From: Plutella xylostella
Lineage: Eukaryota; Arthropoda; Insecta; Lepidoptera; Plutellidae
Length of the DNA stretch: 64,000 nucleotides
Direction: 5' to 3'
NCBI RefSeq assembly: GCF_932276165.1
Contig: NC_063997.1
Location: 7,202,001-7,266,000 of the forward strand
In this document: piece by piece, positions 35,304 to 48,796 of the stretch
How the letters are laid out: the number at the start of each line of letters is the position of its first letter
How positions within the stretch are numbered: the stretch's first letter is position 1
The notes under the pieces: model-generated
Databases searched by the model: none
Told to the model about the DNA's origin: nothing
Seen by the model: the letters and a program-made list of their open reading frames with translations, nothing else
Position numbers and translations under genes: made by a program

Positions 35304-38220
35304 GCGCTATACGGCATCACCGACAGGTCGCAGGACGCACTGATTAGAGCCCGCTGAAGCTTTCCTAAGTAGTTATTTTATTCTCATTGAATTTTCATAG
35401 CTTTCCATAAAACAGGTATAAAATTTACACTATAACTAACGAGCAAAATTTTAAAACCTTTCTGTATTGTCTCTTTAAATGTAACTACGTCCGGTTTATA
35501 CTCCCTGAGAGCCTCCATCGATGCGCCTTATGGATCATAAACGGATATATTGCCAACATTTATGACTTTACTGTGTGCGAAATGAAATTAAGCCATAATT
35601 TTGGTTTACAACTTATTGACCGGAACTTTTAATTTTGCTTCATCAAAAGAAAAAAATCAAAATGCATTTTATGTGTTATTTATTAGTGTACCTAGATTCC
35701 TAAATATTAAACTTTCATATATATATTTTTTAGTCGCAGTATATATAACAATTATTGTTTGAGTCCTTGCCTGTAGGAACCATTGTGATTCTTCCATGAA
35801 AAAGTTATACGCATTGAGATAGAAGCACATTTCAAAAGGAAAGTTTTGTGTGGCTTCAGCACAAAACGCTGGACGCGTGGAAGTTTGTATCTGTGAACTA
35901 TACCGGCCAGGACTTGCCGGACCGCTGAACTAACATCACATTTGTATATCATTTGCATTTGCCTAGCTAGAAGCGAGTTTTTTACCACGAACCTAAAATA
36001 AGTGGTGCTATAGGTTCGTCGTGTGAGTTTGTCGGTAGAATCGATGAAATCCGTTTAGGGATAAAATGTTTTCGAAATTTTCTTTGTTATGTTAGTTTGT
36101 GTAAACAAATTGTTGTAAAATATTTATAATATTTGAGTACAGAACAGCATAATTATGAAAACAGACATGAAAAATCGATATAATGCCGGTTCAGAAAAAA
36201 TAACTTATAGTTGTATAGCGGGGTTGACGGGGTTCGAACTTAACACCTCTAAAATGTAGAAAGAATGCCTTCTTAAACTAACTAAGTAGAAAGATTTTAG
36301 GATAATATTCTGTTTTTTATGATGCAAAGAAAATAAACAGTATTTTGCTTGCCGGCTGACTTGACTGCACATTATTACATGAACGATGTTGCTGCACTAA
36401 AAATATTGTAAATTTCTAAAGAAAATTTGCCTGCGTAGAACAGTTGAAACGCGAGCCAAGATGGTAAAATCTCAGACTTGTTTGACCATTGACCAAATTT
36501 GTATAAATTTACACAAAAATAATGTAGGTATGTAAGTAACTTGTATTTTAATCGGACCTACATTGTATTTTATCATTAACAAATCAGAACCGTTACAGAT
36601 AATGTTAGTTAGAGCAAATATGAAAGTGATTATTATAAAAATCACATTATAATATAAATTAATAATTTATTCCACATAACTAAGCAGTGTAAATAATGAG
36701 AACGCCAAACACCAAAACCAATAAGCCAGTGGTGAAATATAATATAACATTCCGGCCCGCTTCGGATTTTAAAGCGAAAACTGATATTGACTTGTGGTTT
36801 ATTTAAATTGCCGCTCGCTTTAATGGCCGCAGTTACATAACATGATGTAAATAATGAAAGCTTTGTTTGACACAAAAGGTAATACGGTGATAAGCCGGCG
36901 CAGAGGCAGGCGCGATGACTCCTTCATGATCTCATCACTAAACATGATACTCTCAGGCAAGATGTGTAACTTTGTGCTGTGAAAAATTCAGCGCCTCTAC
37001 CTCCATGGCACAGACGTGGTAAATATTTGAGCGGCGGGAGGCGCGGTACCTCCGCCGGAGTATCGCGTGTTAATAACTTAGTTGCTTTACGAGTGAAGGC
37101 CGCGGGCCCGGCAGGAGCCTCCTGTATATAATTTTCATTTAAAACACGGCAGCCACAGGTCCTCGCTGTAAATCACCTCCAGCGGCCGGCCCTTTGAGTT
37201 TCCGCAGTGACGTCCCCCCCCCCGCGCCTGACACACACCTCGGTGCTCCGCGACAACAATGTAAAGACATTTCCATTGTACCGTAATAAGCCATTGTTTC
37301 TGACGTGAATTTTCACTGCTGAATATGCAAATTTTGTTTCGTGTCCCCTGCGAGAAAATATTGCAAAAGTTCCCCAAAATATTAAAATCAGGGATCGGGG
37401 ACAAGTTTTTTTTTATAATAACGATGTTGATTGCGATGCGAACAATACCCGCGGTGAGAGTGGGCGGTCGTTACTAGAGGCAGGTATTACTGATGGAAAT
37501 TGAGTTTGGGCGCCGCTTGTAATTTTATTATTTGCTATTTCAACTGATAGAGCGAAATGAAATTATAGAAATTTGTTTAATGTATCAGTTCCGGTATAAA
37601 CACAATGATTGTGGCATCATGGGGCAGAATCAATTACGAGATGGAATTGAAATATGTTGGTCAGCTCCATCGCTATATTGCTCTATAAAATATTCATCGC
37701 CGCGGATGTCACTCGTCATCATTTGACCCGCTAGAGACCAGAAAATGTTTTTTTTTTCAATATAAATATTACCATACGACTACCGTGTAGTCAGTGGAAT
37801 CCTATCTCGTTTACCAGATAAAGATAAAGATAACCACAAAGGACCACATGTCCCTATTTTATTTACTCTGACAATCCGTCTGATATTAGGGCCTTGCATA
37901 AAACATACCATCACCTAAACAAACATTTGCTACGGAAAATGACAAAACAAGACTTTCAGGTAGGTCGAGTAATTACAACAAAACAAGCGCGTTCAGCATT
38001 ACCGTGCTAATACGGCGGCGGCGGTAGCACGAAAGTCGTTAGCGGGAAAGAAACCTCATTATACAACACGCTCGCGATCCTCTTATCCGCAAATAAAAAG
38101 GCTTTTCATTCATCTAAGTTCACGAGAGTAAATACGGCGGGCAGACTCGGCCGTTAATATTTAACGCTCCGCCGAGATGGCAGTGCTAATGTGCTATTAG
38201 CTGTACGACCACGCGCCTCG
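35304..38220. other. Non-coding stretch
   Basis: No gene recognised. Three overlapping AGATAA/AAGATAA (GATA-type) motifs lie together at about 37816-37837. GC-richer islands are at about 36890-37250. A run of C lies at 37206-37216. Confidence 0.45.
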
Positions 38221-38297
38221 GCCGTGGCCGCGCCACAGCCATGCCACAGCCACGCCACGGCCACACCATCGCCACGCCATCGCCACGCCATCGCCAC
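38221..38297. repeat. 11 bp minisatellite, seven units
   Basis: Seven 11-base units run without a break: the first is GCCGTGGCCGC, then units of the form GCCACAGCCAT, GCCACGGCCAC and GCCATCGCCAC (the last repeated exactly). The 11 bp period is not a multiple of three, so this is not a coding repeat, although both strands stay open across it. Confidence 0.85.
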
Positions 38298-41200
38298 TGC
38301 AAAGCGGACACTGCGATTTACAAACGGAGGGCGCCTACGTAAATACTTTTTGCGCACGTTCCTTTTTGCGGTTCGAGATTAATATTTTTAGACAAAGTGG
38401 ATGGAAAGTTGTTCGTTAAGGCATTTATATTTTTTATTGATGTTACTTAAATATTATGCCAAAACGCTTCTAGAACGGAATAGTTTATTTTCTATTAAAT
38501 GTTGTGTATTTTAGAAGATGGCGTAATACGCCCAAAGCCAATATCTTGAGCGGAAAGGTTAAAAGAAGCAAATATGTGCATTGTATCTTACCCAAACAAG
38601 AGATCGTATACGCTAAGTGGTGCGCAAACATCTGCTTCGTACTGTAAATCCTTTATCCTTTCAGTGTAATTCAGAGTGATCGCTTGGGCCTCGCTGGATT
38701 GTTTAACTGCTGGTTTAATTTTAAGTCCCTCCCACTACCCACTTACTTTTATCAATGGCTAATTACTTATGGCTCAGCCAATATGAAATAGATGAAAACG
38801 GGTAGGTATGAGCGAGATATAGCGCTATATTGCATAAAATATGGCTCATGGTGAAGAGTGATCTAGGTGACAATTTATCATATTTTTTTTTCACAGACCG
38901 TTATAGGGCCACTTACAGAATTTGAGGCTTATTGCCATAATAATAATATCCACACTTTGCAGGCAGGATTTTGGATGTTAAATTAGTTTAATTGTAATGA
39001 TATAAATTAAAGGGTGTATAATATTAAGTGTATTAATTCAATGTACAACCACTTAGGTACCTTCGTATTTTTGGGGAACTCTAGTCCGAACTCTGGTCCA
39101 TAATAGGAATTCTCGGTGTTGCAACTTAACGTACATGTATTTTTTCCATTTATTTATCGTGTGTGAGCGAGATTTATCAAGGTCCGTTAAAAAACCTTTA
39201 AATGGATTAATGCATTCACTAGTTGCTGTTGGCAATTCAACGCTTTTAATACAAGACGCTTTTATATCCATGTGTGTTAAATTTCGTGCAATTCGCTATA
39301 AAACAGCGTGAATTTCGTGTTTTAAATATCATAATATACTCTACTAGGAATTTATAGCATTTTAAATGTCGCATAATTTTCATTTCAGCTGTGTTTATGA
39401 CTTTAGAATCACTATAGATTGAACACTTTGTACTTTTATGAAGAAAAATACAAAGTGTTAAATTTTTGAAACTCGTACCTACTAACTAACGAAGAGGCAA
39501 CTTTTTTATCCTATTTTCATCTGTTATAATACGTATAAAATTGTTAGTAAGTACCGATAGAGTTTATTATAATTTCCTGGGTTCATCACCGTATTTCAGC
39601 GGGCAACTTTTTCTTTACTATTTAAAAAAGCCATATAATATTCGTGATATTAATCCTCGTTACAGGATCACGGCAGAACTACATGTAACCAGCCAGCGCT
39701 TACATTAGGGCCAATTCACATCGAGGATTCTACCTGTACAGATAACCTTAGTAAGACGGTCTTTTGAAAGAAAGAAAACATTTATTATTACATTATTGAC
39801 GAATGTCAACAAAACACTACTACTCCCCATTCGAAAAGAAAGTTGTAAGTTTCAGGAAACAAGTAGAATTAGGTCACAATAAATAAACAATATGAGGTAA
39901 ATTTAATTACATAATGGCAATTAAATATACATATTATGTTAGGTATAAACAATCAAAACCTAAATTTAAATTATTCATTGTTGAGAGTGGACCTACCTAT
40001 CTAAAATATACACAGAGACCATCACACAACTGTTTTCAGGTGTCTACTTCCTACTAGCACGCTGGTTCCTTTGACAAAAGGTGCTGATGAGCTAGAAGGT
40101 AATTCGCTAGCCGAGTCGGTCGCAGGGTGCCATTACGTAGGTGCCTTAGGGGACAGCAAAAACGCCTTTTCCCTGTATATGTGAATTGCGAATGCGGCAC
40201 AGACATGTGCATATGACATTTATTAGTTTTGGCAAGACTCGCTCGGACGTAAAGTTGCATTTTCAGAAAGGTATATTTTTAAATTTCCTTCCACTGCATA
40301 GAGCCGACATATTTTTAGGGATCAGTGAGCAATTCATGCAAATGCTCCACTGAAGTGGTTTCGCGTTTTAGACTCATACATAATGGATAATTCAATTTGC
40401 ATCTTTTGGAATTCATAATGATTATAAATATCAGAAAGAGAATCTACCTATTGTAGAACCACAAAGAAAATTCTGATTCATGAATCTTCCGTTTGCGTAC
40501 ACTCCTCTAATTTGATAATGCGGGTCTCATAAATTTATATTGTTACGATAAAACATAATTAAATGTGTAAGTATTCGTGTTTGTTACTGTTAAGTTGAAC
40601 AACTTTTCCGTTGAGGTTTTATAATCTAGAAGATAAATTAATTAACATATTTTAATAAGCCATAGAGCTAGGGCGAACGAAGTAAACATCCCTTCTTGAG
40701 ATAACATGTATTTATAAATTGGCATTTACCGTTAATCGTCAAAGAACAATTCCATTTATAAAACAGTAACTCGAGATAATTACCTGCCGGCTAGCGCAAT
40801 GTAAAATTAATCTGGAACCCTGGTCACATACCTCGCTACAGAGAGCAATAAAGTTCACTTGGTATCTTAGATTTCGAGAAACTCTCGGACAAAAGGATTT
40901 ATTGCGTTCCACGGTCCATTGAAGCGGAGTCAATCTTTAATAACAGTTTTCTGTATTGAGATCACGTTTGGCTAATATTTGACCGGCCCGACCGGTGAAA
41001 TGTGACTCCGGTGGCGTCTTGTGAAAGCAAAGATATCCTAAGCGGAGCCCAAACAACACTACGTTACTGTGGGCTGAGAATTACTCAGTTTAGTCGGGCT
41101 TATTGATCTATTTGTGTTCTAGAGCCGCGTCTGCAGAGTGCCTCCGCTGCACGGTCAGTGTTTATACTCGTACGAGTAGCTAATTTATGAAAATTCATTT

Positions 41201-44200
41201 TACAATTCGATATCAAACACATATCTTTAAAATTTAGAGGTCGTATAAGTGAAAACATTAATAAATTATTTTATGTTGCTACGTTCCTAATTTCCAAACA
41301 TTGGAGCATAAATTGTCATACTGTGAATAGAATCAAGAACTTATGAAAATTATGAAATAATAAGTGTGGAAACGAAGCCTCTGCCATTGGACTGCATAAG
41401 CATTTCCGGAATACATACAACCTGATAGAAATATTCTATATGAATATCTTACAATGAGTAGTTCAGTACCTAAGAACATTGGAAGTATATCTTCTTGGAA
41501 TGTTTTCGGAATGGTTAGACTAGGGCAAAATAATTGTAATTTCAGTTAACTCCTCAAACTTCCCATGCACTATTCTATTTTTGAAAAATTTAGAATAATA
41601 AAAGTCAGAATAGAAAACAAAACACCTACCTACTTAGGTATATCAACTTTAGTTATGGTAACTTTATCGATAAGGTTTATGAAACATTCAAGAGCACACA
41701 CTCCAATACCTAACTGGATGTTGTAAAAGCTCTAAGCTCTTTATTAGGAATGGGGTGAGCCAAAGTTGTGACGCTTTGACAGACGTCCAAATAACTGACG
41801 TTTTCCATTTTTAGCAAGGAAATATGAAAATCCTGTTGGAATTGGTTTCGACGGCGGCTAACACCGTTTATGAATAAACCATGATGCGCGTTCTTACTGA
41901 AAGAACCTCGTCTCCCTCCTGTTTAATTTAACAAAACCATCGGAACAGATTCAGGGGATTATTGTAGATAAAGGCGTAGGCCGTTATGAATACCGCAAGA
42001 GCTCTGTGGCTGATATTCTAAGAAATAAATCTACTAGCTGAGGTTGTTTACATTTGTCTTAATTAAGGGGCGGTCGCATTTTCGTACAAAAGTTTCAGCA
42101 CAGATATGGGTAAACAAAGCCAAGGTTTTCTTAAAATAATCATACGTGGTAACTATAAGGTTGGGTCGTTAATTCAGTTTCAAACCTGGACATGATGTAA
42201 TGGATAATGGGCAGTTCTACTTTTTAACCTACATAACGGTGTCTCCATCAGTTGTGAAGAAAAAAACTCATGTTTTACTCATATTTATTTATTTATTTAT
42301 TTATATTTCAACGTGCATTGTACTAAAAACACAACGGCTGTGAACGTTTACAAAAATATAAATTTATATTTTTGTATTTAAAATTACGTTACAGAGTGGT
42401 AAATCCGGGTGATAGAGGTGTATTTCATACGAATCTTGGCTGTCTCCCGCCACTTCATCCTGCGTATATTCCATAATGTTACAAAAAAATATATAACGAC
42501 ATAAAATATAAAAAATTATTTATACTCCAGAAGATATTACCTATTTAGTAAAATAAAATATATATTTTTAAAATATTTCTGAAATATTTTAAAAAAATGT
42601 TGTTGTTGTTGTCTCTTACTACCTAATGTTTTAGTAGTTATACTCCGTCACGTAGGTTGCCATTTAAAATATTTGTTTGAGCCACTCGTCCTTATTGCCA
42701 TCGATCAGAGTTTTAGGTCTCCTTTTCCCCTTGGTAAGATTTCCCCATTGAGATCCAGACACCGCGTATCAGCCACCCGCAAAGTGTGACAGGAGGCGCG
42801 TGGGTTTATTCGGCAACAGCTTCGTCACGTAGGTAATTGTTACAATAAAATACAATTAAATTATTATTTTGTTATTTACTCATTGGTAATAACGATTATT
42901 TTGCAATCAACATGTAAATAATACACTTTATGTTACTGTTTAAAAACTAATCGACTTTGCAACACATTTTACTCCTCTGTCACACGACAAATCTGTCACA
43001 TTCTTACCAATCACTCCAACCTGAGGATATTCATCAAAGAAAAAATTAAGAGAAACTACATGTTTTGGTTAAAATACGAAGTGAAAGGAAAGTCCAATAC
43101 ACTTGCGCTGCAGTAATAAAAAGTTTCGTTAGTGAAAAAGGTGATTTCGTGCTATTGTTCTCAAGAACAGACGATGGATGTGGTAGACTGTTTAATAAGG
43201 TGGAGAATGATTTATCGGATGTTTGATGATTACATTAAAGTCCTTCCAGCTTCTAAGGTAATTAAAAAAGGAAAAAGTATTTTTTTCAAGTTCTAAGAGC
43301 CACTGCTTTATTTTCGAAATATGGCTGATTAAAACTTTAACAAATTACGTAATTCGTCATTATGATACTTAAATTTAAGGTTGTCGAAAATAGTATTTGT
43401 GCAGATAACCATTATTTTATGTAGTTGGAACAAATTTGTCCTTTAAGTTCCTGAAATACCGATATTTCACTTTCCGGAGGTTCTCCAGTGTGATTTCATT
43501 AGTTATACTAATTATAAAGATATCTCCAGTTAATTCTTTGACTAAATTAAAACCATAATGTATATGTAAGTATAACCAATATGTAAGTTACTAAATTATT
43601 CTTATTAAATAAAAAAACTGTTTTATTCCAAAACGCTGCCTAATATTTAATAGAATAACAACTCTGTCACATCGTTTACCACTCTGTAACGATTGGTATC
43701 TCCTGGTAGTCAACTTATTTTTGGTCGTTTATATGTTATGTTATAAATAGTGCAACTTCGGAAAAATTATATTAAATTTAGTCATTGATGTTAACGTCTA
43801 TGCTGTAAATATTTGACTGTAATTAGGTAGTAGCGAAAAAATATTTATAACAAAAACAAGCTTCATTTTAATTTTTTATTCATTACGAGTATGTGGGTTA
43901 AAAAGAAGAACTGCCCTAACAATCATAATATTTTTTTTTGGGTACCTATATCGCTTATTGATATAAATAGGTTACCTGTAAGATACTTATAAAAAACTTG
44001 GCATAATATTAGAATATTCGGCGTTTACACATACCCAGCAGTGTTTTTCGAACGCTACAGTTACACTAAAAACGGAATATGAATTAGGTACATATTCGTA
44101 AAAACTAATTGAAAATATCGATAAAAACAAGTGAGGTCGTTATTCCGAATCACGTAGATGATTTGATTTTCCATCTGGCCACGTTTTTGCTGTAACAATT

Positions 44201-45396
44201 TGTATCAAATAAATTCCCCACATGAACCGTAGTGGGACGAAAATCTAATTAACTATACGCAAACGGATTACATAGACGCATAGCCGACTGGCGAGCCTAA
44301 TATTGAAATCGCCTTCAATTGGCCAACTTTATTAATAAAATAAGGTAAAACCACTTAAAAATGTGTTTACGGGAATGTTGCATTCGTTACAAAATCCCTA
44401 TTTTGACGCCTCATGTAAATCTAAAATTTTATGAAATTCTGCAAACAAATACAATTCAGATTGAGGGAAAAATATGAAAACTATAAATTCTAATCACTGA
44501 TAGATAAGAAGATAAGAATCTTATTAGTAATAGATGCACTGAAACTAGCCACATTTTAGAATTTCCAATTTAACTACTTTGTATTTTATCATAAAAATTA
44601 TGAAAATAAATTGTATGTTTCTAAGAACTATGTTTTTATGGTACGGAACAGTTCTTGCAGTCGAGAATGCTGCCTGGCGCCAAGGAGTGTTTCAACTAGG
44701 TTCAAGAGTACCGCCGCGGAACAAAGTAAACAATCACTGCTGAAACGTAGTTAACCTCTAACAATCATGCACAAAGGGTTATGTGTTTAACTACATAAAT
44801 AGTTTTAGAACTCACCACAAGTGCAAGCTATTGCACCTTTTTCAGAAATAAAATAATATCAAATACTATTTTAAAAATGTATTATGTTAAGTGAATTGGA
44901 GCTATCGGGAAACTCTAGTTAACATATAAGTATAAATTTAGAACTACACCAAATAAGATAAAGGGCGGTAACAATTTGGAATCCTTCAAATATTTTTTAA
45001 AGAAAATACTGTAAGCTAACAAAAATTTATACAGACACATATAAGTATATTTCCGTTTCCTCCTTCCTCGTAACTCCGAAACGATACAAATTCTGTTCCT
45101 TACCATCAGCGTCAAATATGGAAAAGTTGAGGGTTGTGTAAGTAATTATATTTCGTTAAATGAGCACCCCTTACAAAGACAAACACCAATTTAAAGTCCG
45201 AAGTGTATTAAAATAATTTCTGCTTCTAATTAAGAAACATACTTTATAGCACTTTAAATTGCACCGAATGTACATCTCGGAGTGTCGGCAACTTGGTCGG
45301 AGGCACCCAGCCGTCGACATCAGAACAAGGAACACGGGGGATGAGAGATGTTGAAACTCCCGTGTCTATTTACTATCTATTTAAACATACAAAAAC
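38298..45396. other. Long non-coding stretch
   Basis: No gene recognised. A possible 3' end of a LINE on the minus strand is at about 39775-39800 (complement of AATAAATG followed by TTTCTTTC). A (TTTA)n run lies at about 42281-42304, perhaps another LINE tail. No open frame here is convincing. Confidence 0.45.
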
Positions 45397-45472
45397 ACAT
45401 ATGCTCACGAGTGTAATCTCCGAAGGGGTAGTCAGAGGTGACTCGCAAGCGTGTAAACCGCTTTTCGCTGTA
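45397..45472 (-). mobile_element. SINE 3' module fragment
   Basis: Read on the minus strand this contains GCGAAAAGCGG, CACCTCTGACTACCCC and GATTACACTCGTGAGCATAT, matching the 3' module of the SINE at 10985-11319 (from about 11248 on). Confidence 0.65.
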
Positions 45473-45480
45473 CATTTGTA

Positions 45481-45597
45481 TGGTGAAGGTAAACATCTTG
45501 AGGACAACTGCACATCTAGATGGGTGCCCTAAGTGCATTGTATATTTGTACTCATTCAAAAACGGCGATACGGCCCGCGACCTCTCACGTGAGTACC
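45481..45597 (+). mobile_element. SINE body fragment
   Basis: This matches the body of the SINE at 10985-11319 on the plus strand: GGTGAAGGTAAACATCTTGAG, then CCTAAGTGCATTGTA, AACGGCGATA and CTCACGTGAGTAC. The tRNA head is absent. It lies directly after an inverted 3' module (45397-45472), so the pair is either rearranged or two separate insertions. Confidence 0.65.
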
Positions 45598-46206
45598 GCT
45601 TTAAATAGGTGTACTCACGTGATCACGTGCTCTACATAAGTATATTTAAGGTATTATTCTTATGAAAGCATCGCACTTCCACCCGCGCGCTAATTCAGGG
45701 CTGTTGACTAAATTAAGTCCAAGTCCGAAATGAATTTGAAGTTTTGCGAAGAGGAAGAGCAAGTTTAAAGACGACGAACTTACGATCGACACACTCCCTC
45801 TTTTGCCGGTCTCAAACAAACAAAACTAAGAAGGATTTTTTCAACTCGACCCGTAGCTGCAGTCACTTTTTTACACTTTTTACTCGTATTTTGACGGGTT
45901 GTAGCAAGGTTGTAGAGGTTGGTAATTTTAAACGCTGTCATGCCTGAAACTTTTGAAAAACTATTTCTATACTAGACACTTCCTTAAATGTTGTTTTGTA
46001 ATATAGATAGATACTTTTACATAGTTAGTGTTAATTCCCTATTAGATACACATATTAAACCGCTAAATAAGACACATTTAAATTTTAATAATGTTTAAGT
46101 AAAAAAACAATCATTTGGAACTAAACAGATATATTTTTTACAAACTGTATAAGATAAACCTATGTAAACATTCTTGCTCATTGCTCAAGCTCACCACTTT
46201 TCCCTT
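45598..46206. other. Region downstream of the lipase gene
   Basis: No further gene seen. On the minus strand the transcript 3' end must fall here. A weak ATTAAA-type signal lies near 46083-46088; I see no AATAAA close to the stop. Confidence 0.4.
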
Positions 46207-47135
46207 CTAACTCGTGACCGTAATATCACAAGGTAGTGTGGCAGTCGGCTCAAAATAGTACACACCGGGAGACCCTGTCATATTCACCGTGTAGCCAGCC
46301 AGTGTCGTCTCGCGGCCACCGCACGCTCCGCTGTCATAATCTTTGAAATTGGAACACTTTGTCGCGTCCCAAATAGAATCCCGAATGGCCGGATTCAACA
46401 ATAACGCTATACATTTATAATGACTGCACTTTACCGAACTCATTCCTATAACGCCTTCTTTGGGGCAACCTTTTTGATATTCTCCATCGTTTGAGTAAAA
46501 GTCGTAGTCGGATACGTTTTCAGTTGAGCCCAATGAGTTGGTACAATGCATTGCAACTACTAAATCTGCCTGTCCTGATTGCATATGTTCTTCCAAACAG
46601 TCCTTGTAGCACGGGCCGGCTGGGTCGGTTCCGTAAATGACCTTCAATGGTATGCCTATGCTTTTTAGATACTCAGCACCGTAGCCAGCCATGTGAGCTC
46701 CCAAACTATGCCCAGCCACGTTCAGATAATCTCTACTAACCTTACTTAGCACCACTTCAAGAAACTTGCCTATTGCCAACCCTATAGACTTCGTATACTT
46801 GACAGACCTTTGATACATGGGTATAGTCGTGAGAGGGTTGCCGCTGTCGCCCGTGTACTTGATATGTTCGACGATGATTCCCAAAGTCTTCTTTCCATTG
46901 CAGGTGATGTTGGAGAAGACGCACTTGATGCCATCGACGGCCTCGTGGGTGATGGGAGTGTTGAAGCCGAGGATGAACACGTTGATGCACTGTGTGGGGT
47001 CGAAGTCAGGGCTGTCGACGACGGCCGCGCCGGCGCCCCGAATGAAGTAAGAGGTCTCCGCGCCGCCGCTCGCATAGTTAGTGATGTATAGTTTCACTTC
47101 CGAAACGTCGTAGTCATCTGTGCGGTCGCATGTGC
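46207..47135 (-). CDS. Secreted lipase of the pancreatic lipase family, exon 2
   Basis: This exon holds nearly all of the mature enzyme of an insect neutral lipase or phospholipase A1-like protein (alpha/beta hydrolase), which hydrolyses ester bonds of glycerolipids outside the cell. Joined to exon 1 (47287-47374) the protein has 338 residues, the normal size. The nucleophile motif GHSLGAH places Ser173. YGTDPAGP gives Asp200, where relatives usually have LDPAGP. CSHYK gives His268. The triad is therefore complete in the expected order. The lid between about residues 205 and 227 is short, as in insect members and PLA1-type enzymes. Several Cys suggest disulphides. The acceptor TTTCAG ends at 47136; translation through it from an upstream ATG at 47193 is an artefact of reading intron. 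Stop at 46207-46209. The exact substrate is not deducible. Confidence 0.88.
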
Positions 47136-47286
47136 CTGAAACGGTCATTTTGATGTTTATAGTAAAAATACGAAGCATATAGGTACATATCATATAATAT
47201 CAAAGTTAAGTAAGAGTTAGTTAGCCCAATTACAAGTGCAAACTTATTTACATTCAAAAATATATAGTATAGTAACTTTTACTTAC
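47136..47286 (-). other. Lipase intron, 151 bp, phase 1
   Basis: Donor GTAAGT at 47286-47281 and acceptor TTTCAG ending at 47136, both on the minus strand. AT-rich with a TTAACTT-like stretch upstream of the acceptor. Its length is plausible for a small insect intron. Confidence 0.8.
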
Positions 47287-47374
47287 ATTTTATATTATTA
47301 ACTGCTATATCGTAAATGCTGGAATTAACTGTAGAGAGGAACAATAATAGAGGTAGTAAAAGTAACCTGAACAT
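47287..47374 (-). CDS. Lipase exon 1 with signal peptide
   Basis: On the minus strand an ATG at 47374-47372 opens 29 codons plus one base, ending in a consensus donor GTAAGT (47286-47281). The encoded start is MFRLLLLPLLLFLSTVNS, a typical signal peptide, so the enzyme is secreted. The leftover T joins GC at the acceptor (47135-47134) to make a Cys codon (phase 1 intron), and the frame continues into the conserved part of the lipase. The exon is too short to stand out as an open frame; splice signals, frame and signal peptide together support it. Confidence 0.82.
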
Positions 47375-47397
47375 GTTTCTTACACTCTCTTTCTCAG

Positions 47398-47428
47398 ACT
47401 GTAAGTACTAAATGTAAAGTAATATATG
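47398..47428 (-). promoter_or_regulatory. Possible core promoter of the lipase gene
   Basis: On the minus strand CATATATTA (from 47428) lies about 26 bases before an arthropod-like initiator ACAGTC (A at 47400), which would leave a 5' leader of about 25 bases before the ATG at 47374. The spacing is right for a TATA box and start site, but both motifs are short and the region is AT-rich. Confidence 0.35.
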
Positions 47429-48427
47429 TTATTAGCACATGAATTCATGTATTGTAGGTTGTAGGTATGTTAAATTAGGGGCCATTGAGACATGCAAGAA
47501 ACGCTAACAAGATCGATTGCTGCTGGTTAAAATTTTTATGTAAGTTTTTTATTATGACTTATTTAAAAAGTACTTTTTATCAGCCCTACAATCGATTTAA
47601 GAACGGAAGATAACGAGTTAAGTATCTTCAAAGAAACAACATTTATTTTTTAACCGGTGGCGGGTGGTTGGCTGTTCAATGTTGGTAGCAATTCTAAATA
47701 AAAACTGATTTTAGAGCTTTCAAAACTTAAAATTGGAATACGAAAATTTATATTAGCAGCAATATGCACATACATACTGGAAGCACAGCATACTGGAATA
47801 CGATTTTTTTTATAAATATTATAATTTATAGATTATGTATACTTAATCATATTGACATTCATTGGTGCTATCAAAATCGCTACTACTTATGTATTTTATC
47901 ATTGGATGAGATTCGGGTGCAGATTTATACTCCATAATATTAATACTTTTTGTTTTACTTCGACTGATGATGATCTTAGAGAAAAAGTGTAAATCTTTTC
48001 ATAATAATAATGGTTACTTACTTAAAAAAAATCATAATAACTCTATTAACCTGAACAGATATTCGTAATCTGAAAGTTTAAATACATTTGACGACTGTTG
48101 ATGTGATGATTTCTATCTGAACCTCCGGATTACAGACAGAAATATCAGATTATACATATTTATATATTTACGGCAACATTACAATTAATATAACTGTAAT
48201 TCGTACCAGTCAATTAAAAAAACAGATGTTCTTTTGTTTTGTTATGTCTACATACTCTACATAATATTATTACTGTGGATTATTATTGGCATCTCGTTAT
48301 GATAATTTCATTTACTTAAACAAAACCGTTCAGTATGCATAATGATAAGAAATAAGAGCTCAGAGGATGTATAGAAAAGTCAAAGTCAGATTGAAAAAAA
48401 ACATATGAAAAGTAAAAGAAGTACATA
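47429..48427. other. Non-coding stretch upstream of the lipase gene
   Basis: No gene recognised; AT-rich. Confidence 0.45.
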
Positions 48428-48660
48428 CACTCACAGGCAATGAAAAGATTCCACTGAGAAAAACACCAATTTACTCCTAAAGGATAAAGGCTGGCTTAAT
48501 AACGCCTTCTGCAATATTAAAGTACATTTATCAGAGCATCAGAATATTACCAACTAAAAAAGATAATTATTTGTTAAAATTTTAAATGAAATCTTTGAAA
48601 AAATTTGGGTTGTTTGGTGTCGGAATTTTATGAGTGAAACTTTTTCATTGCCCGTGAGTG
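48428..48660. mobile_element. TA-flanked MITE, family M2, 233 bp
   Basis: The inverted ends are CACTCACAGGCAATGAAAA and the complement of CACTCACGGGCAATGAAAA (one mismatch). TA lies at both sides (48426-48427 and 48661-48662). No coding frame. A second copy at 50051-50370 shares the interior (GGCTNGCTTAATNACGCCTT). Confidence 0.85.
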
Positions 48661-48796
48661 TATATTTTGTCATTAATATAATTAACTCCGCCCACGTTAA
48701 CTCGCTCACAAATTTCTTACAGAATGACCTAACTGATCATAGAATAGCAAATTCATAAAAATATTTCAGCATTTTCATATACTAACCAACGTTTTA

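Noticed and set aside
46782..47091. Open frames on both strands over the lipase gene
   Set aside because: They are shadows of the lipase coding sequence in other frames.
47137..47193. Lipase start codon at 47193
   Set aside because: This stretch reads through the intron end; the acceptor TTTCAG and the spliced signal-peptide exon give a better protein.
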